Notes under the pieces: generated by a model
The model's input: only the letters and a program-made list of their open reading frames with translations
What the model was told of the DNA's origin: nothing
Databases searched by the model: none
Part shown: positions 32,294 to 40,396 of the stretch, one piece after another
Layout of the letters: each line of letters opens with the position of its first letter
Numbering within the stretch: the stretch's first letter is position 1
Position numbers and translations under genes: made by a program
Assembly (NCBI RefSeq): GCF_019679435.2
Contig: NZ_CP139781.1
Coordinates: 4,187,753 to 4,251,752 of the forward strand
Direction of reading: 5' to 3'
DNA from: Actomonas aquatica
GTDB lineage: Bacteria > Verrucomicrobiota > Verrucomicrobiia > Opitutales > Opitutaceae
DNA length: 64,000 bases

Positions 32294-33034
32294 ATGAAGA
32301 TCGGCGTGATTGCAGACATTCACGGCAATGCTCCGGCGCTGGAGGCAGTGTTGGAGGAGTTGCCCCGGCATGAGGTGGACCTGGTGGTGCAGCTGGGTGA
32401 TGCGTTTAACGGGCCGATCGACCCGGTGGGCGTGGCGCGGTTGTTGCGGGCGGTGCCGATCGCGCACGTGCGCGGCAATGGTGAACGCATGATTTTGGCG
32501 GAGGATGCGGCGGAGCGTTCGGCGAGTGCGACGTTTGCGCGGGAGCGGCTGAGTGCGGATGACTTGGAGTGGATCGAGAGTTGGCCGCGGGTGCACCGAG
32601 AGGCAGGCTTGCTGGCCTGTCATGGCTCACCGCGCAGTGATGTGGAGTATTTGCTGGAGCACCTGCAGGCCGGTGGCGGCGTGACGCGGCGACGGCCGGC
32701 GGAGGTGGCCGAGATCCTCGGGGCAGACCGGGCGGGGCTGGTGCTGTGTGGGCACACGCATGTGCCGGGGATGGTGAGGGTGGACGCGCGTTGCACGGTG
32801 GTGAATCCGGGCAGCGTGGGGTTGCCGGCGTATGCGGATACGGTGCCCGTGTCGCACAAGATGGAGGTCGGCAGTCCCGAGGCGCGCTACGCCGTGGTCG
32901 AACTGGGTGGCGAGGACGGGTTGCGGGTCACGCAGTTCACGGTGCCCTACGCCGTGGAGCGGGCGGCGCACCGGGCGGAGCAGTTTGGCTTCGACGACTG
33001 GGCGTGGACCCTGCGCACGGGTTTTGCGCGCTGA
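32294..33034 (+). CDS. Metallophosphoesterase, YfcE/MJ0936-like
   Basis: 246 residues. The five metal-binding blocks are in order: IADIHGN (DxH) at the N-terminus, VVQLGDAFNGP (GD), HVRGNGERM (GN with an altered His), LLACHGSPRS (H) and LVLCGHTHVPGM (GHTH). Family members hydrolyse phosphodiesters or small phosphomonoesters with two metal ions. The usual GNHE/GNCD block reads GNGE, which may alter the metal site. Substrate unknown; transcribed in the same direction as the SpoIIAA-like gene and convergent with the phosphatase gene. Confidence 0.88.
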   Translation: MKIGVIADIHGNAPALEAVLEELPRHEVDLVVQLGDAFNGPIDPVGVARLLRAVPIAHVRGNGERMILAEDAAERSASATFARERLSADDLEWIESWPRVHREAGLLACHGSPRSDVEYLLEHLQAGGGVTRRRPAEVAEILGADRAGLVLCGHTHVPGMVRVDARCTVVNPGSVGLPAYADTVPVSHKMEVGSPEARYAVVELGGEDGLRVTQFTVPYAVERAAHRAEQFGFDDWAWTLRTGFAR

Positions 33035-33058
33035 GTCATTAGAAAACGGATACGTGGA

Positions 33059-33532
33059 TCAGGCATCGGCCGCGGCAGCCGGGTCGCCGTTGTGCACGGA
33101 GTGGAAAAATTCGGTCACGTGTGTTTCCAGCGCCGGCAGCATGTCGTCGGCAGTGGAGACATCGAGGTCGTGGAAGTGCCAGTAGGTGATGCGGTCGACC
33201 CAGTCGGGGAAGTCGCGGCGCAGGTAGGCGCGGTGTTCGGCTTCCTTGAGGGCGACGCTGATCTGGGCGTAGGCGAGGTCGGCGGTGGTGAGCCGGTTGC
33301 GGTCGGGGGTGGTGTGGCGGCGGTCGATGCCGTGCTGGTCGAGCCAGGCGGTGGTGAAGGGCGACAGACCGGGCGGTGCAAGGTCGATATCGACGCCGCG
33401 GGAAAAGGCGCGCCAGGGAGAGTTATGCTGCTCCGCGAGATGGTTGAAGAGCGCTTCGGAGAAGCGGCTGCGGTAGTAGTTACCGGTGCAGATGAAGAGC
33501 ACGTGCGGAGCGGCGGGCGAAGGCGACGTCAT
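33059..33532 (-). CDS. Low-molecular-weight protein-tyrosine-phosphatase-like protein
   Basis: 157 residues from the ATG at 33532. The N-terminal strand and phosphate loop HVLFICTGNYYRSRFSEALF give the C-x5-R signature of LMW phosphatases (Cys nucleophile, Arg). The C-terminal DP loop that supplies the general acid is not in its standard form (DWVDRITYWHFHDLDVS), so activity may differ from tyrosine dephosphorylation; an arsenate-reductase-like use is possible. It could follow the PhnD-like gene in the same transcript, 83 bases downstream. Confidence 0.75.
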   Translation of the reverse strand: MTSPSPAAPHVLFICTGNYYRSRFSEALFNHLAEQHNSPWRAFSRGVDIDLAPPGLSPFTTAWLDQHGIDRRHTTPDRNRLTTADLAYAQISVALKEAEHRAYLRRDFPDWVDRITYWHFHDLDVSTADDMLPALETHVTEFFHSVHNGDPAAAADA

Positions 33533-33615
33533 ACCGGCGACTAGGATGCAGGCCGTGGCCGGTGGCAACGTGTTGTGGCGGGTTTACCTAATCGTAATCC
33601 GGAGCAGACGCGCCT

Positions 33616-34554
33616 CTAGGGCGTGGTCAGGCCGAGCAGCTCGAGGGTGGGATCGAGTTCTTCGCGGGCGAGGGGGAGCACGGCCTCGGTCTGGAAAATC
33701 ATCAGAATCTGGGCGCCCTTGGAGGTGTTTTGCAGATCGGCAATTGTTTCGATGATGCCGTCGAGTTCGGGTGACTCGTAGCCTTTGCGGAAAGCGAAGA
33801 TGCGATTGGGGTAGGGCTGCGAGGTGGCGATGGGGTGGAGCCGTTTGCCGATCTGGGGGTTCAGCTCGCTCATGGTGGCGAAACCTTGGGCGGTCACGAG
33901 ACTGGCGGACACCTGCCCAAAGAAGACGGGGAGGACGGCCTGGGACAGTTTGCTTTTGCGGGTGAGGCGGCCGAAGTGCTCGGTGGCGGGAGGCAGGCCC
34001 GCGGTGGTGAGTTCGCGATCGAGCCAGGGCAGGGCGAGGCTGGAGTTGGCGTTGTCGAGTATGAGCAGTTCGCGGCCGGCGAAGTCGGCGAGAGTAGGTT
34101 CGGGAGAGCCGGGCGGAGTGTTGACGAGCAGGATGTAGCGGGTGTCCTCCGCGGTGCCGTATTCGGAAAGTCGATACATGTGGTCGAACTCCACCCGGGG
34201 CAGCAAGTGGGCAAATTCGTAGGCGGGCAGGGCGACCGCATCGGTCTCATGGGCGAGCAGGGAGGCCGCCATGGCGTCGGTGGAAGAGAAGATCACCACC
34301 TCGGGTTCGGCGTTGAGGCCGCGCTGGGAGGTGATGGTGTCGGCCCAGATGCGGAGGGAGGCGCGGGCGTCGTTTTCGTTGACGTCGGCGAACATGCTGG
34401 AGGTGAAGGCGATCTTTAGCGGGCCTTGATCTTCCTCGGCGGCGGGGGCGACGAGGGGAGCGAGGGCCGCCAGCACCAGTGTCGCAAGGGCAGCGAACAA
34501 ACGGGCCAAACCGCAGCGGTGAAGTCGAAAGCGTTGGAACGCGAAGTTATACAT
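33616..34554 (-). CDS. PhnD-type periplasmic oxyanion-binding protein, paralogue 1
   Basis: 312 residues from the ATG at 34554, which gives a normal signal peptide (hydrophobic ARLFAALATLVLAALAPLVA); an ATG at 34605 is an alternative. LKIAFTSSMFADVNENDARA opens the binding domain, followed by EVVIFSSTDAMAASLLAHET, DTRYILLVNTPPGSPEP, LTRKSKLSQAVLPVFFGQVS and MSELNPQIGKRLHPIATS. This is the PhnD/phosphonate-binding family (type II periplasmic fold). No permease or ATPase of a phosphonate transporter is nearby, so it may be a sensor or scavenging subunit. It is nearly identical in motif order to the protein at 36656-37627. Last gene of the group. Confidence 0.82.
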   Translation of the reverse strand: MYNFAFQRFRLHRCGLARLFAALATLVLAALAPLVAPAAEEDQGPLKIAFTSSMFADVNENDARASLRIWADTITSQRGLNAEPEVVIFSSTDAMAASLLAHETDAVALPAYEFAHLLPRVEFDHMYRLSEYGTAEDTRYILLVNTPPGSPEPTLADFAGRELLILDNANSSLALPWLDRELTTAGLPPATEHFGRLTRKSKLSQAVLPVFFGQVSASLVTAQGFATMSELNPQIGKRLHPIATSQPYPNRIFAFRKGYESPELDGIIETIADLQNTSKGAQILMIFQTEAVLPLAREELDPTLELLGLTTP

Positions 34555-34627
34555 GAAGCGGCCAGGGAGGAGTGCGGGTAGAACTTGGGAAACTGACCGC
34601 TGCATGGCGAGCGGGTTTCCGGCTACT

Positions 34628-35587
34628 TCAATGCAAGGCGTTAAACAGCCAGCCGAGCAGGGTGGTGCCGATCAGCACCACGACTGAAAAGGTGGCGAGC
34701 AGGCGCACGGTCATGACGCTGCGCAATAGCACGAGTTCGGGGAAGGACACGCCCACGGCGGAGAGCAGGAAGGCGAGCGCGGTGCCGAGGGGCACGCCTT
34801 TGGAAACGAAGGCGTCGAGCAGGGGCACAGTGGCATTGGCGCTCACGTAGAGGGGCAGGCCGGCGAGGGAGGCGAGCGGCACAGTCCAGGTGCTGGTGCC
34901 GGCGAAGAGGTTTTCGAAAAAGCCGGCGGGCACGAAGCCGTGCATGGCGGCACCGAGGCCGAGGGAGACGAGCAACCAAGGGGCGATCTTGCGGAGGATG
35001 TAGGCGCTGGTTTCGGCGGCGTCGCGCAGGCGGGGTTCGAGCCCGTGCGGGGCGGGTTCGTCGTCTTCGTCGGTGGGCGTCTTCAGCGCGTCGGGGCTGA
35101 GCCAGCGATCGGCGCGCAGGAAGGTGAGCACGAGCCCGCCCACGATGCCGAGCCCGATGCCGGCGGCGGCGTAGGTGAAAGCAAAGCGCCAGCCGAAGGT
35201 CGCGCCGAGCAGGGCGACGGCGATCTCGTTGACAAGCGGCGACGCGATGAGGAAGGCGAAGGCGACGCCGATGGGAAAGCGGGCTTGGATGAAGCCGAGG
35301 AAGACCGGCACGGAGGAGCAGGAGCAGAAGGGCGTGAGCGCGCCGAAAAGCGCGGCGGCCGGATAACCGAGGGTGCGGCCACCGGGGCGATCGAGAGCGG
35401 CGCGGATACGATCTAGCGGCAAGGCGCCGCGCACGAGGGCCATGATGAAGGCCACGACGGCGACCAGCACCACGATCTTGAGCAGATCGTAGACAAAGAA
35501 GTGCAACGCGGCGCCGGCGCCGTTGGCGGCGTCCCAGCCGGCGAGTGCAACGGCGCGGTCGGCGATCCATTCAGCCCAAGTCCACAT
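34628..35587 (-). CDS. ArsP/DUF318-type membrane permease
   Basis: 319 residues with about eight membrane segments and a charged cytoplasmic loop in the middle (DALKTPTDEDDEPAPHGL). GALTPFCSCSSVPVFLGFIQ near residue 85 is the family signature, with the adjacent Cys residues that bind trivalent arsenic in ArsP, and LPLYVSANATVPLLDAFVSK mirrors it in the second half. Members export organoarsenicals or, in other cases, unknown thiol-reactive compounds. Between two PhnD-like genes on the same strand (gaps 73 and 66 bases), which suggests a joint role with those binding proteins. Confidence 0.88.
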   Translation of the reverse strand: MWTWAEWIADRAVALAGWDAANGAGAALHFFVYDLLKIVVLVAVVAFIMALVRGALPLDRIRAALDRPGGRTLGYPAAALFGALTPFCSCSSVPVFLGFIQARFPIGVAFAFLIASPLVNEIAVALLGATFGWRFAFTYAAAGIGLGIVGGLVLTFLRADRWLSPDALKTPTDEDDEPAPHGLEPRLRDAAETSAYILRKIAPWLLVSLGLGAAMHGFVPAGFFENLFAGTSTWTVPLASLAGLPLYVSANATVPLLDAFVSKGVPLGTALAFLLSAVGVSFPELVLLRSVMTVRLLATFSVVVLIGTTLLGWLFNALH

Positions 35588-35653
35588 GATGTCAGCTTAC
35601 AACGGGCGCGAGGCGTTTGGCCATGCACGGCTTGGCCAAGTTGCGTTGAAATC

Positions 35654-36631
35654 TCACCGGAGTTCGGTGGCGGCTCGCAGCAATTCGAGCGACGGCTCCA
35701 GGTCGGCCGGGAGGCAGGGGACGAGTGCTTCGCCTTGGAAGATGAGCAGGACCTGTTGGCCGCTGGGCGACTGATGCAGCGTGCGGAGAGCGGCGAGAAT
35801 GCCGGGTAACTCGGGGGAGTTGAAATCGGCGCGCAGGGCCATCACCGCCGGGATGTAGGGCGGGGAGCTGGCCACGGCCACCAGTTGTCGACCGAGCTGG
35901 GGATTGAGCTCGGCCATGGTCTCAAAATCGCGGCGGGTCAGCAGGCAGGCAGTGGCGCGGCCGAAGAAGACGGGCAGGACGACCTGGGTGAGTTTCGGGT
36001 GGGGAATGAGGTGGTCAAAAAAGCTCGGGGCGGAGGGCAGGTCCTGGTCGTGGAGGGTGCGATCGAGCCACGGGAGGGCGAGGCAGAGCCGGGGACTTTG
36101 GTGCACCAGCAGGTCGTGGTCCTGCAGCTCGGCGAGGGAGGTGATGCCCTGGTCGCGGCGGACCAGGATGACATACTCCTCGTGCGTCTGACCGGCGGTC
36201 TGAGTGACGAACAGATGGGAGAGCTCAACCGCTTCACGGAGGGCAAAAAAATCGTCGGTGGTGAGTCCGGCTGCCTCGAGGGTGCCGGACTGCAGGGCGG
36301 TCGTCAGTGTGGTGAGGTCTGCGATGATCTCGGCGTCGGGTTGGATGGAGAGATCGTTTTCGGCCGTGATCGCATAGGACCAGCTTTTGACGGCGGCGCG
36401 GGCGTCCTGGGCGTTGATGACCTCAAATAGGGAGGCGGAGAAGCCGACGCGAAAAGGAGTCGGTGGTGGTGCTGGGGCCAACTCGTCGGCGCGCGTGCTG
36501 AGGGCGAGGCAGGAGAGCATCACGAGGCTACGGCTGAGCAGGTGCCGGAGCGGGCCGAGGTGTAAGGCGAGAGAGCTGAAGCGGCCCCGGTTCGGAGAAG
36601 GAAGGCGGCGGCGTTGGGTGGGGTGATGCAA
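35654..36631 (-). CDS. PhnD-type periplasmic binding protein, paralogue 2
   Basis: 325 residues counted from a TTG start at 36631; no better ATG precedes the signal peptide (about LRHLLSRSLVMLSCLALSTR). The domain begins FRVGFSASLFEVINAQDARA and contains AEIIADLTTLTTALQSGTLE, EEYVILVRRDQGITSLAEL, HPKLTQVVLPVFFGRATACL and MAELNPQLGRQLVAVASSPP. It is more diverged from its two neighbours than they are from each other, so the set arose by at least two duplications, and ligands may differ. Start codon choice is uncertain. Confidence 0.8.
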   Translation of the reverse strand: MHHPTQRRRLPSPNRGRFSSLALHLGPLRHLLSRSLVMLSCLALSTRADELAPAPPPTPFRVGFSASLFEVINAQDARAAVKSWSYAITAENDLSIQPDAEIIADLTTLTTALQSGTLEAAGLTTDDFFALREAVELSHLFVTQTAGQTHEEYVILVRRDQGITSLAELQDHDLLVHQSPRLCLALPWLDRTLHDQDLPSAPSFFDHLIPHPKLTQVVLPVFFGRATACLLTRRDFETMAELNPQLGRQLVAVASSPPYIPAVMALRADFNSPELPGILAALRTLHQSPSGQQVLLIFQGEALVPCLPADLEPSLELLRAATELR

Positions 36632-36655
36632 CGTAAGCCTTTCCTACGGCACGCT

Positions 36656-37627
36656 TCAGGGGGAGGCGAGCAGCTTCAGGGACTCGGCCAAGTCTTCCAT
36701 GCTCAGGGGCGACACGGATTCCGACTGGAACATGAGCAGGATCTGTTCGCCCTTGGGGGAGAGTTGGAGCTCGGTGATGGCCTCGATCACCGCGGGGAGT
36801 TGGGGGGCGTCGTAGTTGGCGCGAAAGGCGACCACGCGCGGAATCAGCGGCGGGGAAACGGCGATGGGCTGGAGTTGGCGGCCGATCTGGGGATTGAGCT
36901 CCTGCATGGTCTCGAAGCCCTGCAGCGTGACCAGGCAGGCCGCGGTCTTTTTGAAGAAAACGGGCAGCACGGCGCGGGAGAGTTTTCCTTCCGGCGTCAC
37001 CTGGCCGAAATGCGCATCGGCGGAGGGCAGGCCTTCCTGGGCGAGCAAGTGGTTGAGCCAAGGGAGCGCGAGGCAGGATTGGGCGGTGTCCAGCGCGATC
37101 AGGTCGCCCCCGGCCAGGGAGGCGAGGGTCTGGGCGGGCGCGGCACCGGTGGCGGGGGCGAGCAACACGTAGCGGGTGTCCTCACCACCGTGGTCATACA
37201 TGCGAAAGAGGGGATCGAACTCCACCTTATCGAGGAGCGTGACAAACTCGGTGAGGGGCAGGGCGATGGCCTCGACTTCGCCGGCGAGCAGGGCGGCCGA
37301 GATGGATTCGAGATCGGGGAAGACGAGGGCGTCGGGCTCGGCATCGAGATCGCGTTCGACCGTGATGGCCCGGGCCCATACGCGCAGGGCGGCACGGGCG
37401 TCGTTTTCGTTCACGTCGGCAAACATCGAGGACGTGAAGGCGACGCGGACCGTTTCCGATGCCACCCCTTCGTCTGAAGACGCACCAGCGCGGGGTGAAA
37501 GGATCAGGAGGGCTGCAAGGGTCGACCACACCGCCGGACGGCAGACGCACCGAAGCCATCGCCGACCGCGGACGAGCAGGTCGGCGACCGGAGTGCGACG
37601 GTCGTTGGACATGGTGGTGGTTGACAT
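36656..37627 (-). CDS. PhnD-type periplasmic binding protein, paralogue 3
   Basis: 323 residues from the ATG at 37627 (another at 37612), ahead of a signal peptide with core CRPAVWSTLAALLILSPRAG. VRVAFTSSMFADVNENDARA is 20 residues almost shared with paralogue 1, then LVFPDLESISAALLAGEVEA, DTRYVLLAPATGAAPAQT, KLSRAVLPVFFKKTAACLVT and MQELNPQIGRQLQPIAVSPP. The family binds oxyanions such as phosphonate, phosphite, or arsenite in AioX-type sensors. It starts 89 bases after the DUF134 gene and precedes paralogue 2 by 24 bases. Confidence 0.82.
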   Translation of the reverse strand: MSTTTMSNDRRTPVADLLVRGRRWLRCVCRPAVWSTLAALLILSPRAGASSDEGVASETVRVAFTSSMFADVNENDARAALRVWARAITVERDLDAEPDALVFPDLESISAALLAGEVEAIALPLTEFVTLLDKVEFDPLFRMYDHGGEDTRYVLLAPATGAAPAQTLASLAGGDLIALDTAQSCLALPWLNHLLAQEGLPSADAHFGQVTPEGKLSRAVLPVFFKKTAACLVTLQGFETMQELNPQIGRQLQPIAVSPPLIPRVVAFRANYDAPQLPAVIEAITELQLSPKGEQILLMFQSESVSPLSMEDLAESLKLLASP

Positions 37628-37716
37628 GGGAACGCTGGAGATGGGCAAAGGCTCCCCAAGCTCCTGTCTATCGGAGGGTGGGGCGAGACTCTTTAGGCGT
37701 TCCGGGGGCCGAAATT

Positions 37717-38010
37717 TTACTTAGCCTCGGAGCGGCGGCCCTCGAGGCGAAGGGCGTGGCCGCTGACCAAGGCGAGAGCGACGCGGTGACGGGCCCGGCG
37801 CAGGATGCGGTCGAACGTCTGACGGGACACTCCCATGCGGGTGGCGGCGTCGACTCGGTAGAGCCCCTCATGATCGGCCAGCCGGATGGCCTCCAATTCG
37901 TCGGTGGCAAGGGTCACTTCCTGCAACTCGCGCAGCGGAATGCCGGCGGGTTTGAAGAAGTGACTGGGGGGATGATGGGAAATGGTGCGCGGGCAGGGCG
38001 GGCGTGGCAT
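37717..38010 (-). CDS. DUF134-family DNA-binding protein
   Basis: 97 residues. PAGIPLRELQEVTLATDELE and AIRLADHEGLYRVDAATRMG followed by VSRQTFDRILRRARHRVALA match the DUF134 family, with a sigma-region-4-like helix-turn-helix near 40-70. DUF134 genes commonly accompany genes for NifX/NifB-type iron-molybdenum-cofactor-like proteins, as here with the gene nine bases upstream. It is probably a transcription factor, and the palindrome at 38875 just upstream of the operon is a reasonable target. Confidence 0.85.
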   Translation of the reverse strand: MPRPPCPRTISHHPPSHFFKPAGIPLRELQEVTLATDELEAIRLADHEGLYRVDAATRMGVSRQTFDRILRRARHRVALALVSGHALRLEGRRSEAK

Positions 38011-38019
38011 GGCGAGCGG

Positions 38020-38379
38020 TCAGGTGTGGGCGCAATGCTGGCAGACTGCCGGAGCGGGGCTATGACGGAGTTCACCGGCCAGCCACGATGAAACCAGCTC
38101 CTCGGGCGGTGCCGCGAACACCCCGGTGAGCACATCGACTTGGTGACGGTGAAGCTCGGTCAACGCGCTTTGGCCAATGTGCTGCACAAGCAACTGCTCC
38201 ACGCCGCTGCGCCGCAGCAGGCGGGGCCATTGGCACGGGCGCGAGGCGGCAGGCACCACGATGAGGCGTCGTCGCACCCGGCGTTGCTCCAGGTCGAGGT
38301 CGAAGACTTCAAATTTGGCCGCGTCGCCAAAATGCTCGGGCAGGCGGTCGTCGGCGGTGAGGGGCAGGGCGAGTTTCAT
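38020..38379 (-). CDS. NifX/NifB-type dinitrogenase iron-molybdenum cofactor-like protein
   Basis: 119 residues from the ATG at 38379. The beginning KLALPLTADDRLPEHFGDAA followed by KFEVFDLD, and LLVQHIGQSALTELHRHQVD in the second half, are the standard strands of the NifX/NafY/ribonuclease-H-like fold. The C-terminus has CQHCAHT, a possible metal ligand. Outside nitrogen fixers such proteins are thought to bind metal clusters or act as sensors for them. No nif genes are in the window. It lies between the thioesterase and DUF134 genes. Confidence 0.85.
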   Translation of the reverse strand: MKLALPLTADDRLPEHFGDAAKFEVFDLDLEQRRVRRRLIVVPAASRPCQWPRLLRRSGVEQLLVQHIGQSALTELHRHQVDVLTGVFAAPPEELVSSWLAGELRHSPAPAVCQHCAHT

Positions 38380-38403
38380 AAACACGAAAGGGTGGGGCGG
38401 GGT

Positions 38404-38853
38404 TTAGGCGGCGGACATGAACTTGGCTTCGGCGGCGACGCAGCGGCGACCGTCCTGGGTGATGGCGGCATCGAGCACCAGCAGGCGGCCGAGGTGCTGG
38501 CGCAGGCAGGCGGTCACGGTGAGCGGGTGCTCGGTCGCCACGGGGTGGCGGTAGCGGATGCACAGCTCGGCGGTGCGAGCCACTACGCCTTGGGCGAAGA
38601 GGGCGTGAACCATGGCACTGTCGACCAAGGTGGCGAGGACGCCGCCATGCACGGTGTCGGCGTAACTGCAATGGGCGGCCGGGCAGCTCCACGCGGCGGT
38701 CACGCCGTGGTGGGTGGGGTCGACCTGAAACGCCAACGCCAAACCACCGGAGCCCTCAACGGTGCCGCAGGCGAAGCAATGCGGGTGCTCGCGGTGTTGC
38801 AGGCACTGGCGGTTTTCTTCGGAGGGAGGTGGCAGAGGGACTGGCGCGGACAT
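38404..38853 (-). CDS. PaaI/YdiI-type hotdog thioesterase
   Basis: 149 residues from the ATG at 38853. HCFACGTVEGSGGLALAFQV at the start and TVHGGVLATLVDSAMVHALF near 75-95 (HGGV-LLD motif with the catalytic Asp) are diagnostic. Members hydrolyse acyl-CoA thioesters. It is the first gene of a likely operon with the NifX-like and DUF134 genes. A perfect palindrome lies 22 bases upstream. Confidence 0.87.
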   Translation of the reverse strand: MSAPVPLPPPSEENRQCLQHREHPHCFACGTVEGSGGLALAFQVDPTHHGVTAAWSCPAAHCSYADTVHGGVLATLVDSAMVHALFAQGVVARTAELCIRYRHPVATEHPLTVTACLRQHLGRLLVLDAAITQDGRRCVAAEAKFMSAA

Positions 38854-38874
38854 GGGCGGCGGACTCGATTGAAG

Positions 38875-38888
38875 TGAGCATATGCTCA
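38875..38888. promoter_or_regulatory. Perfect palindrome TGAGCATATGCTCA
   Basis: A 14-base perfect inverted repeat 22 bases upstream of the thioesterase start, in an AT-richer stretch (GAAGTGAGCATATGCTCAAT). It is a candidate operator for DUF134 autoregulation, or for another of the redox regulators in the window; half-site-like TATGAGCA occurs at 25637 and 58795. Confidence 0.55.
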
Positions 38889-38961
38889 ATACGAGTCGGC
38901 GCAAGTCAGGACGCATTGGCGGTGAATGTCGGGACAGTGGAGCCGATCACCGCCTGCGTAT

Positions 38962-40287
38962 TCAATAAATGGTGACGTCGATCAGGGCGATGCCGCCGTC
39001 GCCGAGCGGATCGAGGGCGTGCACGGTGATGGCGCCGGGGCCGAGGTTTTGGAGGGTGAGAGGCTCGAGCGGGGTCTGCGGCCAGTGGTCGCTGGAGACG
39101 GTGCCGAGGACCTCGGGATTCAGCCAATCGCTGACGGCGAGCGGGCTTGTGTTGTTGGCGGTGTGCAGTTCGAGATCGAGATCGACGGCGGCGCCGCTGA
39201 CGGCGAAGTCGGTGAGGGTGGGGCCGAGGGCGCGCACCAGCAACGGCAGAGGCTCGGAGCCCCCGAGGATGAAGCCGGCGATGAGGCGGCCGTCGCCGGG
39301 TTCGGTTTTGCCGCGGGCGGAGAGGTTGATGAGGCGGGCGGTTTGGTCGGCGGTGGGCAGAGCGTAGATCTCGGCGAGGCCGTTGCGGCCGGTGCCTTGG
39401 TTGGAGGCGACGACGGTGTAGGCGCCGGGGGCGAGGTCGACGATCAGGGCGGCGTCGGTGGGTGCGAGCGGGAAGATTTGGTGCGCGGCGAGGAGGGCCG
39501 GATCGAGGGCAGAGAGACCGTTGTCATTGGCGGCGATGGTCGTGCTGCCTTGGAAGAGTTCGATGGCGGGATCGCTGGCGGTGGCGGTGACGCCGAAGGC
39601 ATCGAGCGAAGGGCCGCGGGTGGTGAGCAGGACGCGGAGCGGGGTGTCGCCGGAGATGATGAATCCAACGATGAGAGATTCGTCGCCGGAGCCGAGGGGG
39701 CCGCGCACGGAGAGGTTGGTGAGTTGGCCGTCAGTGGTGGGGGTGGCGAGGGGCGGCAGGGCGTCGAGTGCGGCGCGGAAGGCGGCGAGGTGGTTGTAGG
39801 ACGCGTTGCGCAGGCGGTCGGCAGTGAGTTGCACGTCGGCGAGGTTCGTGCCGGCGATGAGATCGGTGAGGTCGTTGATGTCGGTGATCTCAATCATTTC
39901 ACCGACGCCAAGGGCGGCGCGGGCGGAGACGGAGCCGGCGGCGACCAGGCGGTCGTAGAGGTGTTGGAGGACGGGGTTGGTGAAGACGCCGATGGCGGGT
40001 TGGGCGGGGTCGGGCAGGGCGTAGGTGGTGAGCAGGGTATCCATGCGATCCATGTGGGTCTGCTCGGAGCGGGCGATGTTGGTGAAGACGGCGAGGTCCC
40101 AGGTTTCGCCGAGGGTGGTGTAAACATCACGGGCCAGTTTTTCCTCCTCCTTCATGAAGGTGATCTGGTCGCGCTCGTAGTCGGTGAGGGCGGCGGCGGA
40201 GAGCGGCGCGAGCAGCGAACCGAGCGCGGCGAGGGTGGACAGGAGAAGGGAAGGACGAGAGGGGTTTAAATATGCAAGTATGCTCAT
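38962..40287 (-). CDS. Secreted DUF2202 ferritin-like protein with two Opitutaceae-type domains
   Basis: 441 residues. A signal peptide (LLLSTLAALGSLLAPLSAAA) precedes a DUF2202 domain (about 35-175): DQITFMKEEEKLARDVYTTL, FTNIARSEQTHMDRMDTLL and RNASYNHLAAFRAALDAL, with Glu and His spaced as in ferritin-like four-helix di-iron proteins. Two copies of a secreted module follow: LTNLSVRGPLGSGDESLIVG and ARLINLSARGKTEPGDGRLI, each with VLL/VLVRALGP-type and DPAIEL/DLELH segments. The same module is in the spondin-domain protein. A second DUF2202 protein is at 44095. Function is unknown; a role in iron or redox chemistry outside the membrane is plausible. Confidence 0.85.
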   Translation of the reverse strand: MSILAYLNPSRPSLLLSTLAALGSLLAPLSAAALTDYERDQITFMKEEEKLARDVYTTLGETWDLAVFTNIARSEQTHMDRMDTLLTTYALPDPAQPAIGVFTNPVLQHLYDRLVAAGSVSARAALGVGEMIEITDINDLTDLIAGTNLADVQLTADRLRNASYNHLAAFRAALDALPPLATPTTDGQLTNLSVRGPLGSGDESLIVGFIISGDTPLRVLLTTRGPSLDAFGVTATASDPAIELFQGSTTIAANDNGLSALDPALLAAHQIFPLAPTDAALIVDLAPGAYTVVASNQGTGRNGLAEIYALPTADQTARLINLSARGKTEPGDGRLIAGFILGGSEPLPLLVRALGPTLTDFAVSGAAVDLDLELHTANNTSPLAVSDWLNPEVLGTVSSDHWPQTPLEPLTLQNLGPGAITVHALDPLGDGGIALIDVTIY

Positions 40288-40396
40288 GTAGTATTGTGAC
40301 GTAGGTTTTCGCCCGAAGTTTCATGGCACGGTTAAGTGGCCTAAATTTTTCAGAAACGCGTTGGGCCCAGGCGGCGGAGTTGCTTGGGTTTCGGTC

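Noticed and set aside
33616..37627. PhnD-like genes considered as a phosphonate ABC transporter operon
   Set aside because: No ATPase or PhnE-type permease is present; the membrane protein in between is an ArsP-type permease.
37717..38379. NifX-like and DUF134 genes considered as evidence for nitrogen fixation
   Set aside because: These families are common in non-fixing bacteria, and no nifHDK, nifE or nifN gene is in the window.
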